Notes under the pieces: model-generated | Seen by the model: only the letters and a program-made list of their open reading frames with translations | What the model was told of the DNA's origin: nothing | Database searches by the model: none | Assembly (NCBI GenBank): GCA_963920575.1 | Contig: OY986965.1 | Location: 14,770,290 to 14,834,289, forward strand | Length of the DNA: 64,000 bases | From: Narthecium ossifragum | Lineage: Eukaryota > Streptophyta > Magnoliopsida > Dioscoreales > Nartheciaceae | Direction of reading: 5' to 3' | In this document: positions 23,283 through 35,334 of the stretch, piece after piece | Layout: every line of letters starts with the position of its first letter | How positions within the stretch are numbered: the stretch's first letter is position 1 | Made by a program: the position numbers and the translations under genes

Positions 23283-23479
23283 TAGACGAACACCGGTGGC
23301 CCGCAGGAGAAGCGCTGGTACCTGCACCTGCAAACAGACGGTCCAGGTAGGAATGAACCAAAGCTCAGCAGGGTTCTACTCTACGACTCTCACAAGGGAA
23401 GGCAACACCAACCGTACTAACTCTATGCCAAGAGCTGAGGCCTGCCAAGGATCCCATAAATCCCATCAATAACCCGAAG
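23283..23479 (-). mobile_element. Inverted fragment of a family C LTR
   Basis: It is the reverse complement of about 25467-25661 in the neighbouring LTR (for example ACGAACACCGGTGGCCCGCA against the opposite strand). Together they make an inverted repeat of about 200 bp with a 2-kb loop. Confidence 0.8.
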
Positions 23480-23497
23480 ATGTCAAGGGAGGGAAGA

Positions 23498-25939
23498 TGT
23501 GAGGACCCGTTCCTCTATTTCTGTGGCTCGTCGTTGACCGCAAGGGCAATTTGGTAAATTGTGCCTTGTTGGTTTGTTTCACACCCGCTTGTGCACACAC
23601 AGACCTTGTGTTGGTGTTTGTGTTTGAGTAGAATGGCTAGGTGGACCCGGGATCGAAAGATCCGGGCTTGGGTTTAGGTTTTAACCCAAGTCTAGCTTCC
23701 TGCGTAGAGGGATTGATCCTTCCTGGCCAGGAGGATCGATCGTTCAGCGCCAGGAAGTTGGATCGATCGCACCCCTTGGGCAGACCGATCTGGCCTTGCT
23801 AGCCGGATCGATCCGACAAGCCGGTGCGGATCGATCTCACCCCTCCCGAGCGAGTCTCTGTCGGTGGAGTTCGACGGGACGGCCTGGGCAGCCGTCACCT
23901 CCCCTGTCAGGGGAGGGAAGACTTGGTTTCCCCCCCTCCCCTTCTCCTCCTTTCCCCGGGCGTCATCCTCCTTCCCCTCTCCTTCCCTTCCTCTTTCCCT
24001 TCCTCTCCCTTCTCCCGCGCGTGAGCTCTGTTTTTCCCCTGTGCCGGCTGAAGCTTCCTCGTCGCCGTTCGCCCTCCTCCGGTCACCATTTCTGGAGCTT
24101 GGAGGCTCGTCGGGACCGCAGCGGCGTGAGGAAGATCCGAGGCTCGGTTTCATGGGTTGAAGCTGCGCTGTGGAGGTAGGGTTCCTACTTTAGACTCCGG
24201 CATGGTTGGGTGGTTGAAATCCGGTTTTGGTCTTCATCGGTTTTCCTCGTCTCGTTGGTGTTTTTCCTGGTTTTGGAGGCCTTGGGTAGCTTCCCTTTTC
24301 TCTTGGCTACCAGCCCACCAAGTTTGGTGAGGCTTGATGTTGTTTTTCTGGCCAAGAGCGCCGTCGAAGCCGGCCAAAGGCTCTGCTCGGAGCGACCTTT
24401 GGTCGAGCGGGATCGATCGGTGCGGCTTGTCGGATCGATCCGAGTGGGTGTCGGATCGATCGAAGCCGCACTCTTGTTGGTTTGTCTTCAGGGGGGGAGA
24501 GTCGGATCGATCCCGATGTGAGTTCGGATCGATCCGAGGCCCCCTGAACGATGGCTATGAGTTTGACTAGCCAGATCGATCCAACTGTGTGTTGGATCGA
24601 TCCGAGGCTAGCCAGATCGATCGGCAATGGGTTTTATCTTCGCCTTTCCCCCTAGCCGGATCGATCCAAGGGTGACTTGGATCGATCCAAGGCTAGTTGG
24701 ATCGATCCAAATGCTGGTTGGATCGATCCGAGCTGTGCCTGTTTGCCTGTTTGAAGCGGTTTTGCCCGCGGGGCTTACTTCGTTGGTTTTGTGTCCAGCT
24801 TTCTGACTTGCTTAGTTGTATAGTGGTTGATTGCTGAATGTTTACAGCTCTGTGGTTGAACCGGGAGAGTGGTGACTCCCGAGATTGTGTAGTTTGAATG
24901 GGCTGAATGTATGCCCTTACTGCTTACAATTATCTGTATGCTTCTGTTATTGCTTTGTGGTGAATCGAGGGAGTCATGACCCTCGGGAGTGTTTAGTATA
25001 AATGGGCCGAAGGTGTGCCCCTGCTTGGTGCTTGCTTACTGCTTTCTCTATTACTGTCTATTGTTTTGCGCATGATAGGCATGATAGGTTGTTCGTGGGG
25101 TTGGGGTTGTCCCTAGGACTCCAGGATCAAAGGCTAAGTTGTGGTTCACGTTATCCCGTTTTGGGTTGTCCTCCCTGTTGATACGGGAGAGGTCTGCTTG
25201 GGTAAGGACCTTGAGGGGATAACGTTGGGACGGGTGAGTTCCTGGGTTAGACTTAACCTTTGAACTGGAGTTTAGGGACGTATTGGCCCTATGCTTTGAG
25301 TGCTGGGAGATGGTTGTCGTAACCTCGGATGTCCGACAAGCTTGGAGATCCCGCTTGGAGAGGGGTGTCCTACTGGTAGCGTCGTTGTCCACCCTGCGTC
25401 AGGAACTGTCGGAGTCGGACCACCCCTGAGCAGTGGCCGTCGGAGGACGTACTTTGAACAGGTGCCCTTCGGGTTATTGACGGGATTTATGGGATCCTTG
25501 GCAGGCCTCAGCTCTTGGCATAGAGTTAGTACGGTTGGTGTCGCCTTCCCTTGTGAGAGTCGTAAAGTAGAACCCTGCTGAGCTTTGGCTCATTCCTACC
25601 TGGACCGTCTGTTTGCAGGTGCAGGTACCAGCGCTTCTCCTGCGGGCCACCGGTGTTCGTCTTGCGGCAGCACGTCGCCAGCCGACCATGTCTGAGGGCC
25701 AGGATGGCTTCATCTGTGCTTTTGCGGAGACCTATGAAAATGTAATTTTCTTTTGTTAAATTGTAATGTTGTAAACTGTATAACTCTGATGTATGTAAAC
25801 GTTTCGTGATAGTAGTTTGTTAACTTTTTTTTCCGCCCTTCATGTTATTATTATCTGTCTCCGCTGTTGGTTGTCAGTAGATGTAGGTTTCCCCCTCGTG
25901 TCCCGGTCCGGGAAGGATTTCCTGGGCCGGGGCGTGACA
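23498..25939 (+). mobile_element. Complete family C LTR
   Basis: Starts TGTGAGGACCCGTTCC and ends GGGGCGTGACA (2442 bp), matching the solo LTR at 465-2905 in length and order. It has GATCGATC clusters at 23710-23840 and 24400-24740 and a CT-rich tract (23930-24020). A Met-type primer site follows at 25943, but the sequence after that belongs to a Cassandra-like element, not to a gypsy internal region. Confidence 0.85.
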
Positions 25940-26380
25940 ACTTGGTATCAGAGCCAGGTTCCCAGCCCGAAATTGTGCCAGCGAGGACGCTGGGCCTCCA
26001 AGGGGGGTGGATTGTGAGGGCCGCTGGGTCTACCGTGGGACAAGATGCCTGCGCCTGGAGGGCGGGGCTGAGTCGGGTAGCCGGGTAAGCAATCCCACAA
26101 TGCCTGGATATGGTCCGGGGTTCGATATAAGTATATAGTAAGCCTTTAATAGACACAATGTATTTTAAAGCCGTGCTGGCAGTGATCCGTCATAAAAACT
26201 CCATGCTTAAGTGTGCTCGACCTGGAGTAGTCACACGATGGGTGACCTACTGAGAAGTTTTCCCAGATTTCTGCGGTGAGCCAAAAGCGGACAATATTGT
26301 ATCGGGTGGGGTCCTCGGGTGGATCCTGGTCGGACCGGGAGCCCGAGGCCCGGGGCCCAGTGGAGGGCCGGGGTGTTACA
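25940..26380 (+). mobile_element. Cassandra-like TRIM: internal domain, polypurine tract and 3' LTR with 5S rRNA-like segment
   Basis: A short internal domain (primer site 25943-25954, polypurine tract AAGGGGGGTGGA 26000-26011) leads into an LTR of 368 bp, TGTGAGGGCCGCTGG (26013) to GGGGTGTTACA (26380). Within it, about 26180-26262 resembles the 3' half of plant 5S rRNA: CTTAAGTGTGCTCG (5S: GTTAAGCGTGCTTG), GAGTAGT, GATGGGTGACCTACTGAGAAG (5S: GATGGGTGACCTCCTGGGAAG). LTRs carrying 5S sequence with pol III promoter boxes are the mark of Cassandra. The expected Cassandra 5' LTR is missing; a family C LTR stands in its place. Confidence 0.8.
25943..25954 (+). other. Primer binding site, tRNA-iMet type, at the LTR/TRIM junction
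   Basis: TGGTATCAGAGC lies three bases after the family C LTR end. Confidence 0.85.
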
Positions 26381-26967
26381 CTGGATAAGCCTCGTTCGAC
26401 TATAAAAGATATGTCAATAAATACAAAGGTAATTAACATCCAGTAAATTGCACTGTAAAGTCCATGATGATGGCATTTCCAATACCACTATTGGTGGTAG
26501 AAGCCTGTAACATTAACAATGTATAATTGTTAGAATTTAGTTAAAAAATAATTTCGATGAATAATTATATGTTCGGCTCAAGGAAACCGTTAAAATAATG
26601 TATCTATGGTACATAGAAACCGTTCATGTACTTTTAAATAGGCATGTATGATACATAGAAACCGTTTAAATAAGATATATACGGTATATAACCGTTAATA
26701 CTGATCGAACATACTATATATGTTCGGTGTGAATTGGTGCATTCACACCGAACCGGGCATGTAGGTTTGGTCCTATTAGACCAAACCGAGGTTTAGGGTA
26801 AGAGAGCAATGGCGCGAGAGATGCTACCTTCGCCTCGTCTTCGTTTTCACTATCATCATCCTCCGACTTATTAAAAAAAAAAATTATTGGATGCATCTAA
26901 TAAAATATTAAGTATATTCAGAATCGCCTAATATGAAAATATATGTTGCAGCTCATTTTTACCCTTA
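26381..26967. other. Gene-free AT-rich stretch with two perfect hairpins
   Basis: Contains repeated GAAACCGTT motifs (26580-26700) and two neighbouring perfect inverted repeats: 26722-26734/26741-26753 (GTTCGGTGTGAAT) and 26764-26772/26779-26787 (GGTTTGGTC), each with a 6-base loop. No ORF of note. Confidence 0.6.
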
Positions 26968-27243
26968 CCACTATTTCAAGAGAGTCCTTGAACGTTGCAT
27001 ACTAGAAAGGAATGAGTCACATCGGTCCATATTCCAACAACTGACACGGTGAGTCGAGTCGTAAATTGTTTTGGGCAAGATCAACAAACCCTATTAAATG
27101 CGAAATTAAGATTCAACACCCAGCAATTACGTGCAGGATACTACATTAGCGAACTCATAGATCTCCATTTCGAAGTTCACATAGCGACTATTTACATGAA
27201 AACCAATTGACCATCCAACAAATATTATAAGGTTGCCAACTAA
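26968..27243 (+). repeat. Duplicated segment S, copy 1
   Basis: CCACTATTTCAAGAGAGTCC to GGTTGCCAACTAA. The same sequence recurs as 28311-28388 plus 30869-31025 (with a deletion of about 50 bp), where it is split by a LINE. Confidence 0.8.
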
Positions 27244-28310
27244 GCCCCCGTTTGGCAACCGGGTAACCCCATTCTTATCCTCAAACGCTATGGAGTTAAG
27301 CTTTTGGGGTTAAGAGGGGTTAAACCCGAAAATGAGGTTAAGCTTCTCTCTCATTTACACCCATCACATATATTCTAATATTATTTTGATGATGCCAATA
27401 TATAAAGAATGATAAAATAATATATTTTTTACATGATGTCGACCAATCATGGTATAACACGTGGCATGTGGGACCAGCCTATATTAATATTTTATTATAA
27501 TAATATGTTATTGATATTATTTAATACACTACGCATAGGAAATTTTTTTTACACCCGTAGACTTTTTTATGAGCTTCTAAAAATACATGCAAATTTTTAT
27601 GATGGTATAAGAATGTTTATGTGTGCAGTAACATTTTTTTTGCGTGTTAGTTTTTCTACGTGCAAATATTGTTGTGAGCCTATAAACACTATTGTATTGG
27701 TTTTTATGAGCGTATAAAAACTTTTGTGCACGCATAATATTTTTTTATACGCGTTTTGTATTAAATAATTTTATTCATATGTAAAATATTAATATAAGTG
27801 GGTCCACATGCCACATGTCATATCATGATTGGTCTACATCATACAAAAAATTATTTTTTTAAATATTATTTTGAATAATAATATTAAAATATTATTATTA
27901 TATTAATATAAGTGGGTTTGCATGGGGATGCATTGATACAATATTATATATTTTATACACTTCATGAACAAATATTTAAATTAACTTAATAATTAATTCA
28001 AATGCTATAATCTTAACCCACTAGCTTACCCGCTATTATAATATTATATATTTTATACACATTACGTGGATATATTTGAATTAATTTAATAGTTAATTCA
28101 AATATTATAATCTTAACACACTTGCTTATCTACTATTTATCATATTATATATTTTATACACTTTATAATTTTTATCCTTATCCCAAACTTAACCCACTAA
28201 CTTATCTATGTTTCTAAGCCAAACGTCAAAAGTGGGTTAAGTTTATCCCCATTTCTTATCCCCACTTTTTTACTCATGATCTCGTTAACCCTATTCCCCT
28301 TAACCCGGAA
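27244..28310. mobile_element. Fold-back or Tourist-like element between the S copies
   Basis: Begins GCCCCCGTTTGGCAACCGGG after TAA, a typical PIF/Tourist or hAT MITE end. The right end (CCCCTTAACCCGG) seems truncated. Inside is a long inverted repeat (27430-27505 against 27780-27845, sharing GACCAATCATG and CACATGCCAC). Very AT-rich, with no coding sequence. Confidence 0.5.
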
Positions 28311-28388
28311 CCACTATTTCAAAAGAGTCCTTGAACGTTGCATAGTAGAAAGGAATGAGTCACATTGGTCCATAATCCATCAACTGAC

Positions 28389-30868
28389 TCAGCTCACCAT
28401 GGACAGCTTCCTTCACCTACTTTGCAGGCCATGCAAATCTGAAGAGACCATGCGAGCAGGTTCCATGCTTGCCTGCGGGGCCTGGTGGTTATGGAAGGAC
28501 AGGTGCAAGGTCGTGGCAGGGGAAGGGGGTCAAGACGCTCAAGGTATCACTCATCTAATCAGATGGCAATTGATGTCGCTCAAATGTGTCACGCACAGCG
28601 GTCGCGGTGTAGTACAGCATAAGAGAGGTCGAATCCCACAGAGAGATAAGCAGGAAAGATCCAGAAACACAGATAACAATGAATTGAAAACAATCAAGAG
28701 CGATGAAAGTTAAGAAAATAGATCGAAGATGTAATGGTAAGATAAAGTTAACGAAAGAAATCAAGATTTGAATGAGGCTAGGCTTCAGGAATCACTTCAC
28801 TCGGATTTAGGTCCTTCTCTTCTCAATGGTTCATATAAAACTCAGTTAAGGGATTCACATCCCAATCGCCTTAACCGGAAGATATAGAATTATGAATCTG
28901 ATAAAATATAAATGTCTCTTCCTATGATTGGTTCTTCCTTTTTATAGTTCTAACTTCATCCAACCAAACCTAAGAATACACGATACCGGCTGTCACTACA
29001 GGCAACGCGCAGCAAAAGTTCATCGGGACAAAGCCCTAACTCTAACCGGATCTCTAAGAATACACAATACCAACTCTCACAATCGGCAATGCATAGCAAA
29101 GATCTCACGGTATAGAGCCCCAACCTTATCTAACCAGATCCCTAAGAATATACAATACCAGCTGTCACTACGGGCAATGTATAGCAAAGGTCTCACGAGA
29201 CTCGGTAGGAAAATTGAAGGAGATAACTATGGGATCACAATATCATAAAAGAAGCATGACTGGATTTATAATAATGTTTAACCACAAAGCAATCTGTGAA
29301 GATCCAATACATAAGAAGAGTTTAACAATAAAGATTAAAAACATGAACCATCGTTGGAGAAGAAACCCTAATCCTCGCTAGATCATCCGTCCGCCATGCC
29401 CGTGGATTACTCGGCCATAGATGGAGATGTCTCCATCTTTTTCCTCTTGAAAAACTCCTGAAAAAAGCCTCCAAAAACGTCCAAGAAGTCCCATTTGATT
29501 AGCCCTAAGTTTCCTATTTATAGGGTCCAAGAATTAGTAAACTCGGATTAATCAAAACCGTTGATTTTCGTCACTGGGCAAGTCCGATCGATCCTTCTCG
29601 GGATGTTGGATCGATCGGTCTCTTGAGATCTCCAATCTTCTAGCTTCGCCCGTGTCCGATCGATGGACGGATCGATAGAACTCTGCTCCTTTAAAAAGCA
29701 TACGTTCTGTCACCCTTTAATTCCCAAGTCCGATCGATCGGATTATGTATGTTGGATCGATTGGTTGAGTAAAAATCCGCTGTTTTTGACTTTTTCCGAG
29801 TCCGATCGATCGGACCATTGGTGTCGGATCGATCGGACCCTATGGGAGCGAAGGAGGGATCGATCGGATCATATTCAGCCAAATAACGCATGTTCTGTCA
29901 CGATTTTGTCAGGTCCGATCGATCGGCGGATCGCTCGGACTTCCAGCTTATTTTCCTTTCTGTCATTCAGACTGCGCATCGGTACTGAAATTGCCGTAAC
30001 TTCTTCTAGGAAACTCGGAATCACGAACCGTAAAATTCCCCAGAATCTAGACATCAAGAGCTTTCCAACTATATATGGCACATCATCTGATTCTTCATGA
30101 GCAGGTACAGATTAATTGTTGAAGTTGATCCATATACTCTTTTCAGCTTCTTTTAGCTCCAATTTCCTGCATTTTCCAAACAACCATGTGAAGCAACATA
30201 TAGATATAAAAATAGTAATAAAGATGCTGATTAAGGATAATAATCTAGCAATTGAGATGGTTATAAGGCTATTTAGAGTGCACTTTCATGCACTCATCAG
30301 CAATCACGGGAACACATCAACGTAGCAAACCTTCGTAGGCGGAGAGCAGCCCCAGTTGAAGCGGTTGTTCCAGGTTGATGCTTCCTTCGACCCTCTCTCC
30401 GGAATGGTCGGACTTGGTGCAGTGTGCATCGATGAGGAGGATATTGTCATGTGGTCCGACAACAGCTTGCATAAGACTGATTCCATCTTGCTTGGCGAGC
30501 TCCATGCCATCCGTATGGCGGTCGAGATTGTCGTCCACCAAGGGTTCAGACAAATAACTATCAAGAGTGATTCCATGCATGCGGTTCAGCTGATCGAGGG
30601 AAGGCTACCCTTAGTGGAAAATTGTAGAGTCGTGGTTCAGAACATTTGGTGGCTGAGCCACAACCTCGCTGAGCTTCGCGTGACTTACATCCCCCATGTA
30701 GACAATCTCCGTGCAGACTGGCTGGCTCGTGACGTCCTGGCGCTCTGTTCCGTCTTTGCTGACATCGAAGACGCTGAGGGCCTTATCCCTAGCCCTCTAA
30801 ATTTGACTTGTCATTAACCCTCTATTGGATTTTTAGCCCTCGGGCTTAACTAATCAAAAAAAAAAGAA
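28389..30868 (+). mobile_element. 5'-truncated L1-type LINE, TSD AACTGAC, containing a solo LTR
   Basis: AACTGAC flanks it at 28382-28388 and 30869-30875, and it ends in an A-rich tail (30856-30868). Without the solo LTR at 28571-30299 it is about 750 bp. The 5' piece encodes MDSFLHLLCRPCKSEETMRA and WWLWKDRCKVVAGEG. The 3' piece (30356-30817) encodes the RNase H domain (FQVDASFDPLSGMVGLGAVC, ILLGELHAIRMA, IKSDSMHAVQL, DNLRADWLARD). It is close to the LINE at 14325-15464. Confidence 0.87.
28571..30299 (-). mobile_element. Solo LTR, family B, copy 1, TSD GCAAT
   Basis: 1729 bp flanked by GCAAT (28566-28570, 30300-30304). By comparison with families A and D its sense strand is minus: TGATGAGTGCATGAAAGTGC to GAGCGACATCA. 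It has the shared module (about 29960-30110), GATCGATC cluster (29580-29940) and TATA box (29514-29523, minus). Confidence 0.93.
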
Positions 30869-31025
30869 AACTGACACGCCGAGTCGAGTCATACATAGTT
30901 TTGGGCAAGATCAACAAACCCTATAAAATGCGAAATTAAGATTCAACACCCAGCAATTACGTGCAGGATGCTACATTAGCGAACTCATAGACCATCCAAC
31001 AAATATTATAAGGTTGCCAACTAAG

Positions 31026-31601
31026 GAGCAGATGGTAGCCGAAAACAGCGGATAGTTGGACTAGATCACCTCTTGTGGAGGTTATTTCTAGGGTTTAGAT
31101 GCTATATTTGTTTTATTATTGCGTACTAGCTGTGGTAGGCATTTCTTCATAATGCATGAACCTTCTGACGACTTCATCAGCCCTCGTAATAAGATAGCAA
31201 TAATATAGCATCCCTTTAAGGCCAACTTCAAACCGGATCATACCACACAGGTGAGCGTGCTGTGCAACCGTCTGTTTGGTTGCGATGAAATGGGACTGGA
31301 TTGAGTGGATTACGCCCACTTCACTCTATCCTGGGTGTTTGGATGCAATGGAGAGGTTCGACTCGATCAAAATCCTACTCCATTTAACCAAAGTGACTTC
31401 GTCACAAATTATGATGGATTCATTTTCGTAGAGTCGAGTCAGATTTGTGAAATAGACACTCCATCACAGCCAAACAGACCCAAGTGGCAATGAGTACGTG
31501 ACCAAGTATCAACACGAGTACTGCTCAAGTATCTAAATAACGTGCCTATGGATTAATCGGTTACAGGGGACATCGGTATATCACCTATGAACTAATGGCC
31601 A
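31026..31601. other. Gene-free spacer with a small MITE
   Basis: 31269-31481 has inverted ends (GTCTGTTTGGTTGCGATG and, inward from the right, GTCTGTTTGGCTGTGATG), a Tourist/hAT-like MITE of about 213 bp without a clear target duplication. Nothing else is seen. Confidence 0.6.
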
Positions 31602-33345
31602 TTTTTTTTTTTTGACAAGTTAAGCCCAAAGGCTACAAATCAAAACCCTAACCTATAAGGGCATCACAGGACTCCCAGGACATACCCCTGGGCAATCCAT
31701 ACCATTAACCGAATTCCCAAAAACACGGGCCTCCCTTGCCAGCCAATCCGCGTACTGATTTTGATCTCTATCAATGTGTACAATTTGAATATTCCTAAAA
31801 CTATCCATTCACCCCCAAATACTCTGAAGGATATCTATGACGTCTGCTGACCATGGTGTTGTACCATTAATTAAATCTGTCGCAAACCGTGAGTCACACT
31901 CCAGAATTACCTTCCGATCATGATGCTCAATCGCCTTCCTCAAACCAAGGCCCACTGCTTGCAACTCACCACAGAGGGCAGATGGAGCATGAATAAGATC
32001 TGTAGCAGTCCAAGCTATATCATCCTCTCGATCTCTACAGATCGCCCCAATCCCAACAACCTCATCCCCATCTGATTTGGAGGCATCAACTTGTATACAC
32101 ACTCCATCCCAATCTCCCCGTTACGGTCCCTGTTGTCTTTTCCAGTTCAACATCAGGAATTCTTTGACTTGCCATTGCACCAATCTCTCAATCCTATAGG
32201 AGCAGAACAACCCTGTCCGTGGACCTTTGAGCAGTGATTCTTCCATAGCCACCATAGAGCATAGGAAATCGCCGATTTAATCCTCACCTTCCTCTCATCC
32301 GAGGACGACATCTGCAAAAGTTGGAAGCAAGAATCAATATTCAGCGACACCACATCAATTCCTGAGTCCCTCAACACCCCTTTCTAGATTGCCTTAACAA
32401 ATTGACATTGACACAAAACATGATCTAGAGTTTCCACCTCCAACTCACAAACTGGGCATTGCTGGTCAGTAGATAAACATAAGTTCCAAAGCACATACCT
32501 AGTGGGGAGTTTACCATACCATAGCTTCCAGAGGAAATGACGAGTGCGAGGACCGGCTGGCGTCTTCCAAATGCTCCACCAGTTTTGACGATCAACCTCC
32601 TCCTCCCTGCAACAATGTTGCTCCTCCAAGAATTTGTAGCACGAGCCCAATGTGACTCTTTTGGATGCATCCCACATCCATCTAGGGCCCCCTCTATCTT
32701 GGTCGATGTCCACCTCCAAGGATATGATCTCTGCAACTAGCGCTGGATGAAATAGGGTATCTACAACATCCCGATCCCAGTTTCCATCCCAATCAATCAA
32801 GTCACCAACAATGAGTGCCTCAAGCTCCTCCGCAACGATCAGACTCGGTTGCAAATTCAGCGGCCCATCCATAATCCACCAATCCTTGAGACAGTTAGCT
32901 CGACATCCAATAGCAGGGTTCCACTTGAGCCCCTTTCGGAGTTGCTCTGTTGCTAAGAAGATTGATTTCCAGATCATGGATACCCGGCGTCCAGTAGCTT
33001 GAGGAAGGCTAGAGGCTTGGATACCATATTTTGCCTGAACTAAAGAAGTCCATACCGAGCATTCCTTCTCAAGAAGCATTGCTGCACGGCACATACGGAG
33101 GGCTTGCTGCCATTTCCCAAGATCCTTGAACCCTAAGCCACCTTCCATCTTATGCTGGCACACCACATCCCATGCAACATTGGAGAGACCCCCTCAACGA
33201 CCGCTCCATAAGAAGTTACGAGCAAGGGAAGCAATCTTGCGAAGGACAGCCTTCGGAACAAGCACAACCGCCATCGAATATACTGGTAATGCCTACATGA
33301 CAGATTGGATAAGGGTTGACCTACCTGCCTCAGCCAACTTCAAAG
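31602..33345 (-). mobile_element. 5'-truncated L1-type LINE, minus strand, decayed
   Basis: The poly(A) tail appears as a T run at about 31603-31614. Reading the minus strand from 33345: end of the reverse transcriptase region (AGRSTLIQSVM, stop, ALPVYSMAVVLVPKAV), then the thumb and zf-RVT parts (CQHKMEGGLGFKDLGKWQQA at 33166; RTRHFLWKLWYGKLPTRYVL, CPVCELEVETLDHVLCQC), a linker with SYALWWLWKNHC, and RNase H (VQVDASKSDGDEVVGIGAIC, LCGELQAVGLGL, LECDSRFATDL, DRDQNQYADWLAREA). Several stops and frameshifts are present. It belongs to a different LINE subfamily from the two plus-strand copies. Confidence 0.85.
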
Positions 33346-35334
33346 CAGGACAGATTGGACAGATTGGATCCTCATACTTCACTTCTGTTCCTTCCCTTGC
33401 TTTTTTTCCAACCCAGGACCTTTTATTTAACGCACAGATAAAATTTGCAGTAAATATTTAAAGTTTTTCCCCACAGATAAAAATTTCTACCAGCAGAAAA
33501 TTATCTGTGCGTATGAAATTATCTACTAGCCAAAAAAGTATCTATGCTTGCAAAATATTTTACCGGCAGTAAACAACAGGGGTTCTAAACTGCAAAAGCG
33601 AATTATGGTGGTCCACAATTAAACCCACCACCCATGCAAAAAAACAAAATGATGCCAGTCGATCTGTCAGCATCATCAGTCGCTCATGAATGATACGCCA
33701 ATGCCATGTCAGGGAAGGATATGGAATCATTTTTTGGGCAGCCAATCTGCTAAGATATCTGCTTAAGTTCAAGAATGAATTGACGGATCCTCTTGTGTCT
33801 CCATCTTTAACATTTCCAAGTCGGCACATATAACCATAGAACTCCACTGTACACTATAAGATTAGTTCATCGTGAAATATTTAACATTTGGATATCAATA
33901 TGCATATGTCAGAGAAAAGTTAAAAAAATGTAATTGGTATCACGATTTTAAAAATATCAAAAAACAAAATGGAACCATATCTCAAGAGACAGAGGTAAAG
34001 AGACACAAATACAAGATGGCCTAGACACTCTGTCAAATTCTTGGCCAAGTATTTAGATGGTGTTTGGTTGGTGGAATCGCGTAATGCATGGGATCGTAGG
34101 ATGCATGTATCAGGTGGTGCATGCATCGGGCAGAAGATGCATGTGTTTGGTTGTCTTTTGGATCAACCTGATGCGGTAAGTGCTAGGGAAAAACCCATGT
34201 GTGATAATCACCTAATTCTACTTGGAATGGAAGCTTCAAGGAAGATGACACGGTCAAAAACCATTTTGGCACGGAAGAATTTAAAGATGACGCACGACTC
34301 CGAGTTGCACTAGGAGACGGCGCGCCAAACCGGGCGGTTGTGCCTTGGAGGCCAATCCAGTCGAGCAAATTCAAATGTCTCGCGTGCATTTGACTTGGAA
34401 TAGGTGATGATATGGGGAATATCAGTTTTGGCTCAGGGAAACTTTCTGTTGGCGCGGACGAATAGGAAGGAGTCCTATTTCGAGTCACAAAGGCGATCAT
34501 GGCTATCTTAAGCAAGTCAAACTCAAGAGGGAGTCCAGCTAAGTTTGGTAACTTAGTGTTATGCTTTTCTATTGCCTAGATATGAATGTAAGCCAAGACT
34601 TTGAGTAGGACTTTTATGAGTGACTTGTTGGAGCAAGTCAAGGACTATTCCTCTATATAAGGAGTAGGCCGGCCAAAGCGTTGGGCATCTAGGCTTTTGC
34701 TAGGGTTTGGGATTTCCTTGTATTTAGTGATCTCTGTACCTTGGGAGGGAAAGAGAGTCGTGAGGGATTCTCTTGTAAAGATCTTTGATCAATAAAGGAA
34801 GAGGGCCATACCCTTTACCATAATTGTATGTTCTTGCTTCTTGGTGTGCTCTTGTGCAAGAAGAAGAAGAAGATGAAGGAGAAGGCTGGTCAATGACGGA
34901 TCTTGCTACACCGACCATCTTCAAGGTGTGGTTCTTGAAGTGTGCAAGGAGTGCACAACGTGTGAAGCAAGAAGCGGAGGGATCTTGGCGCCGACTTCGG
35001 GTTTTCTGATTTTGAAAAGATTTCGTTGCATAACCCAGTGACACCTACCGGGCAGGTGTTTGGCGGCGCGACGGCGTCTGGCGGTATTTGAGGAGCAGTG
35101 ATCATCAGTTGGACCTTTTTTATTCTAGTGAGCCTCCTACGGGAGTATGAATGTATAACTAATTTCCCCTCTTCGAGGATTTTGAGATTTGTATCATTTT
35201 AGTTTGTATAAGGTACAGGCACCCAGAGTCTTGAGCCTCCGTTTTGTACTATGGGCACATTCGATCCACCTAGATCTACATATCTTTGAGGGGAGGTGTT
35301 TGAGGTTGGGTTTGGATATCCTAGAGGAGGTAGC
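33346..35334. other. Mixed transposon debris, no intact gene
   Basis: 33430-33512 holds an inverted GCACAGATAA / TTATCTGTGC pair, as seen in some DNA transposons. 33560-33848 (minus) is an exon-like open stretch (reported separately). 34053-34160 is a dispersed repeat (GTTTGGTTGGTGGAAT, GATGCATGGGATC) also found near 60797-60890. 34500-34880 looks like a promoter-bearing LTR remnant (CTCTATATAAGGAG near 34650). 35046-35190 is a worn piece of family C-like LTR (CTACCGGGCAG, CCCCTCTTCGAGGAT). Confidence 0.5.
33560..33848 (-). pseudogene. Exon-like coding fragment, unrecognised
   Basis: After a TACAG acceptor the minus strand is open: EFYGYMCRLGNVKDGDTRG, then SLTWHWRIIHERLMMLTDRL. Composition looks like a real protein, but I cannot assign it. 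It stands alone among transposon debris, so it is probably a captured host exon. Confidence 0.35.
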
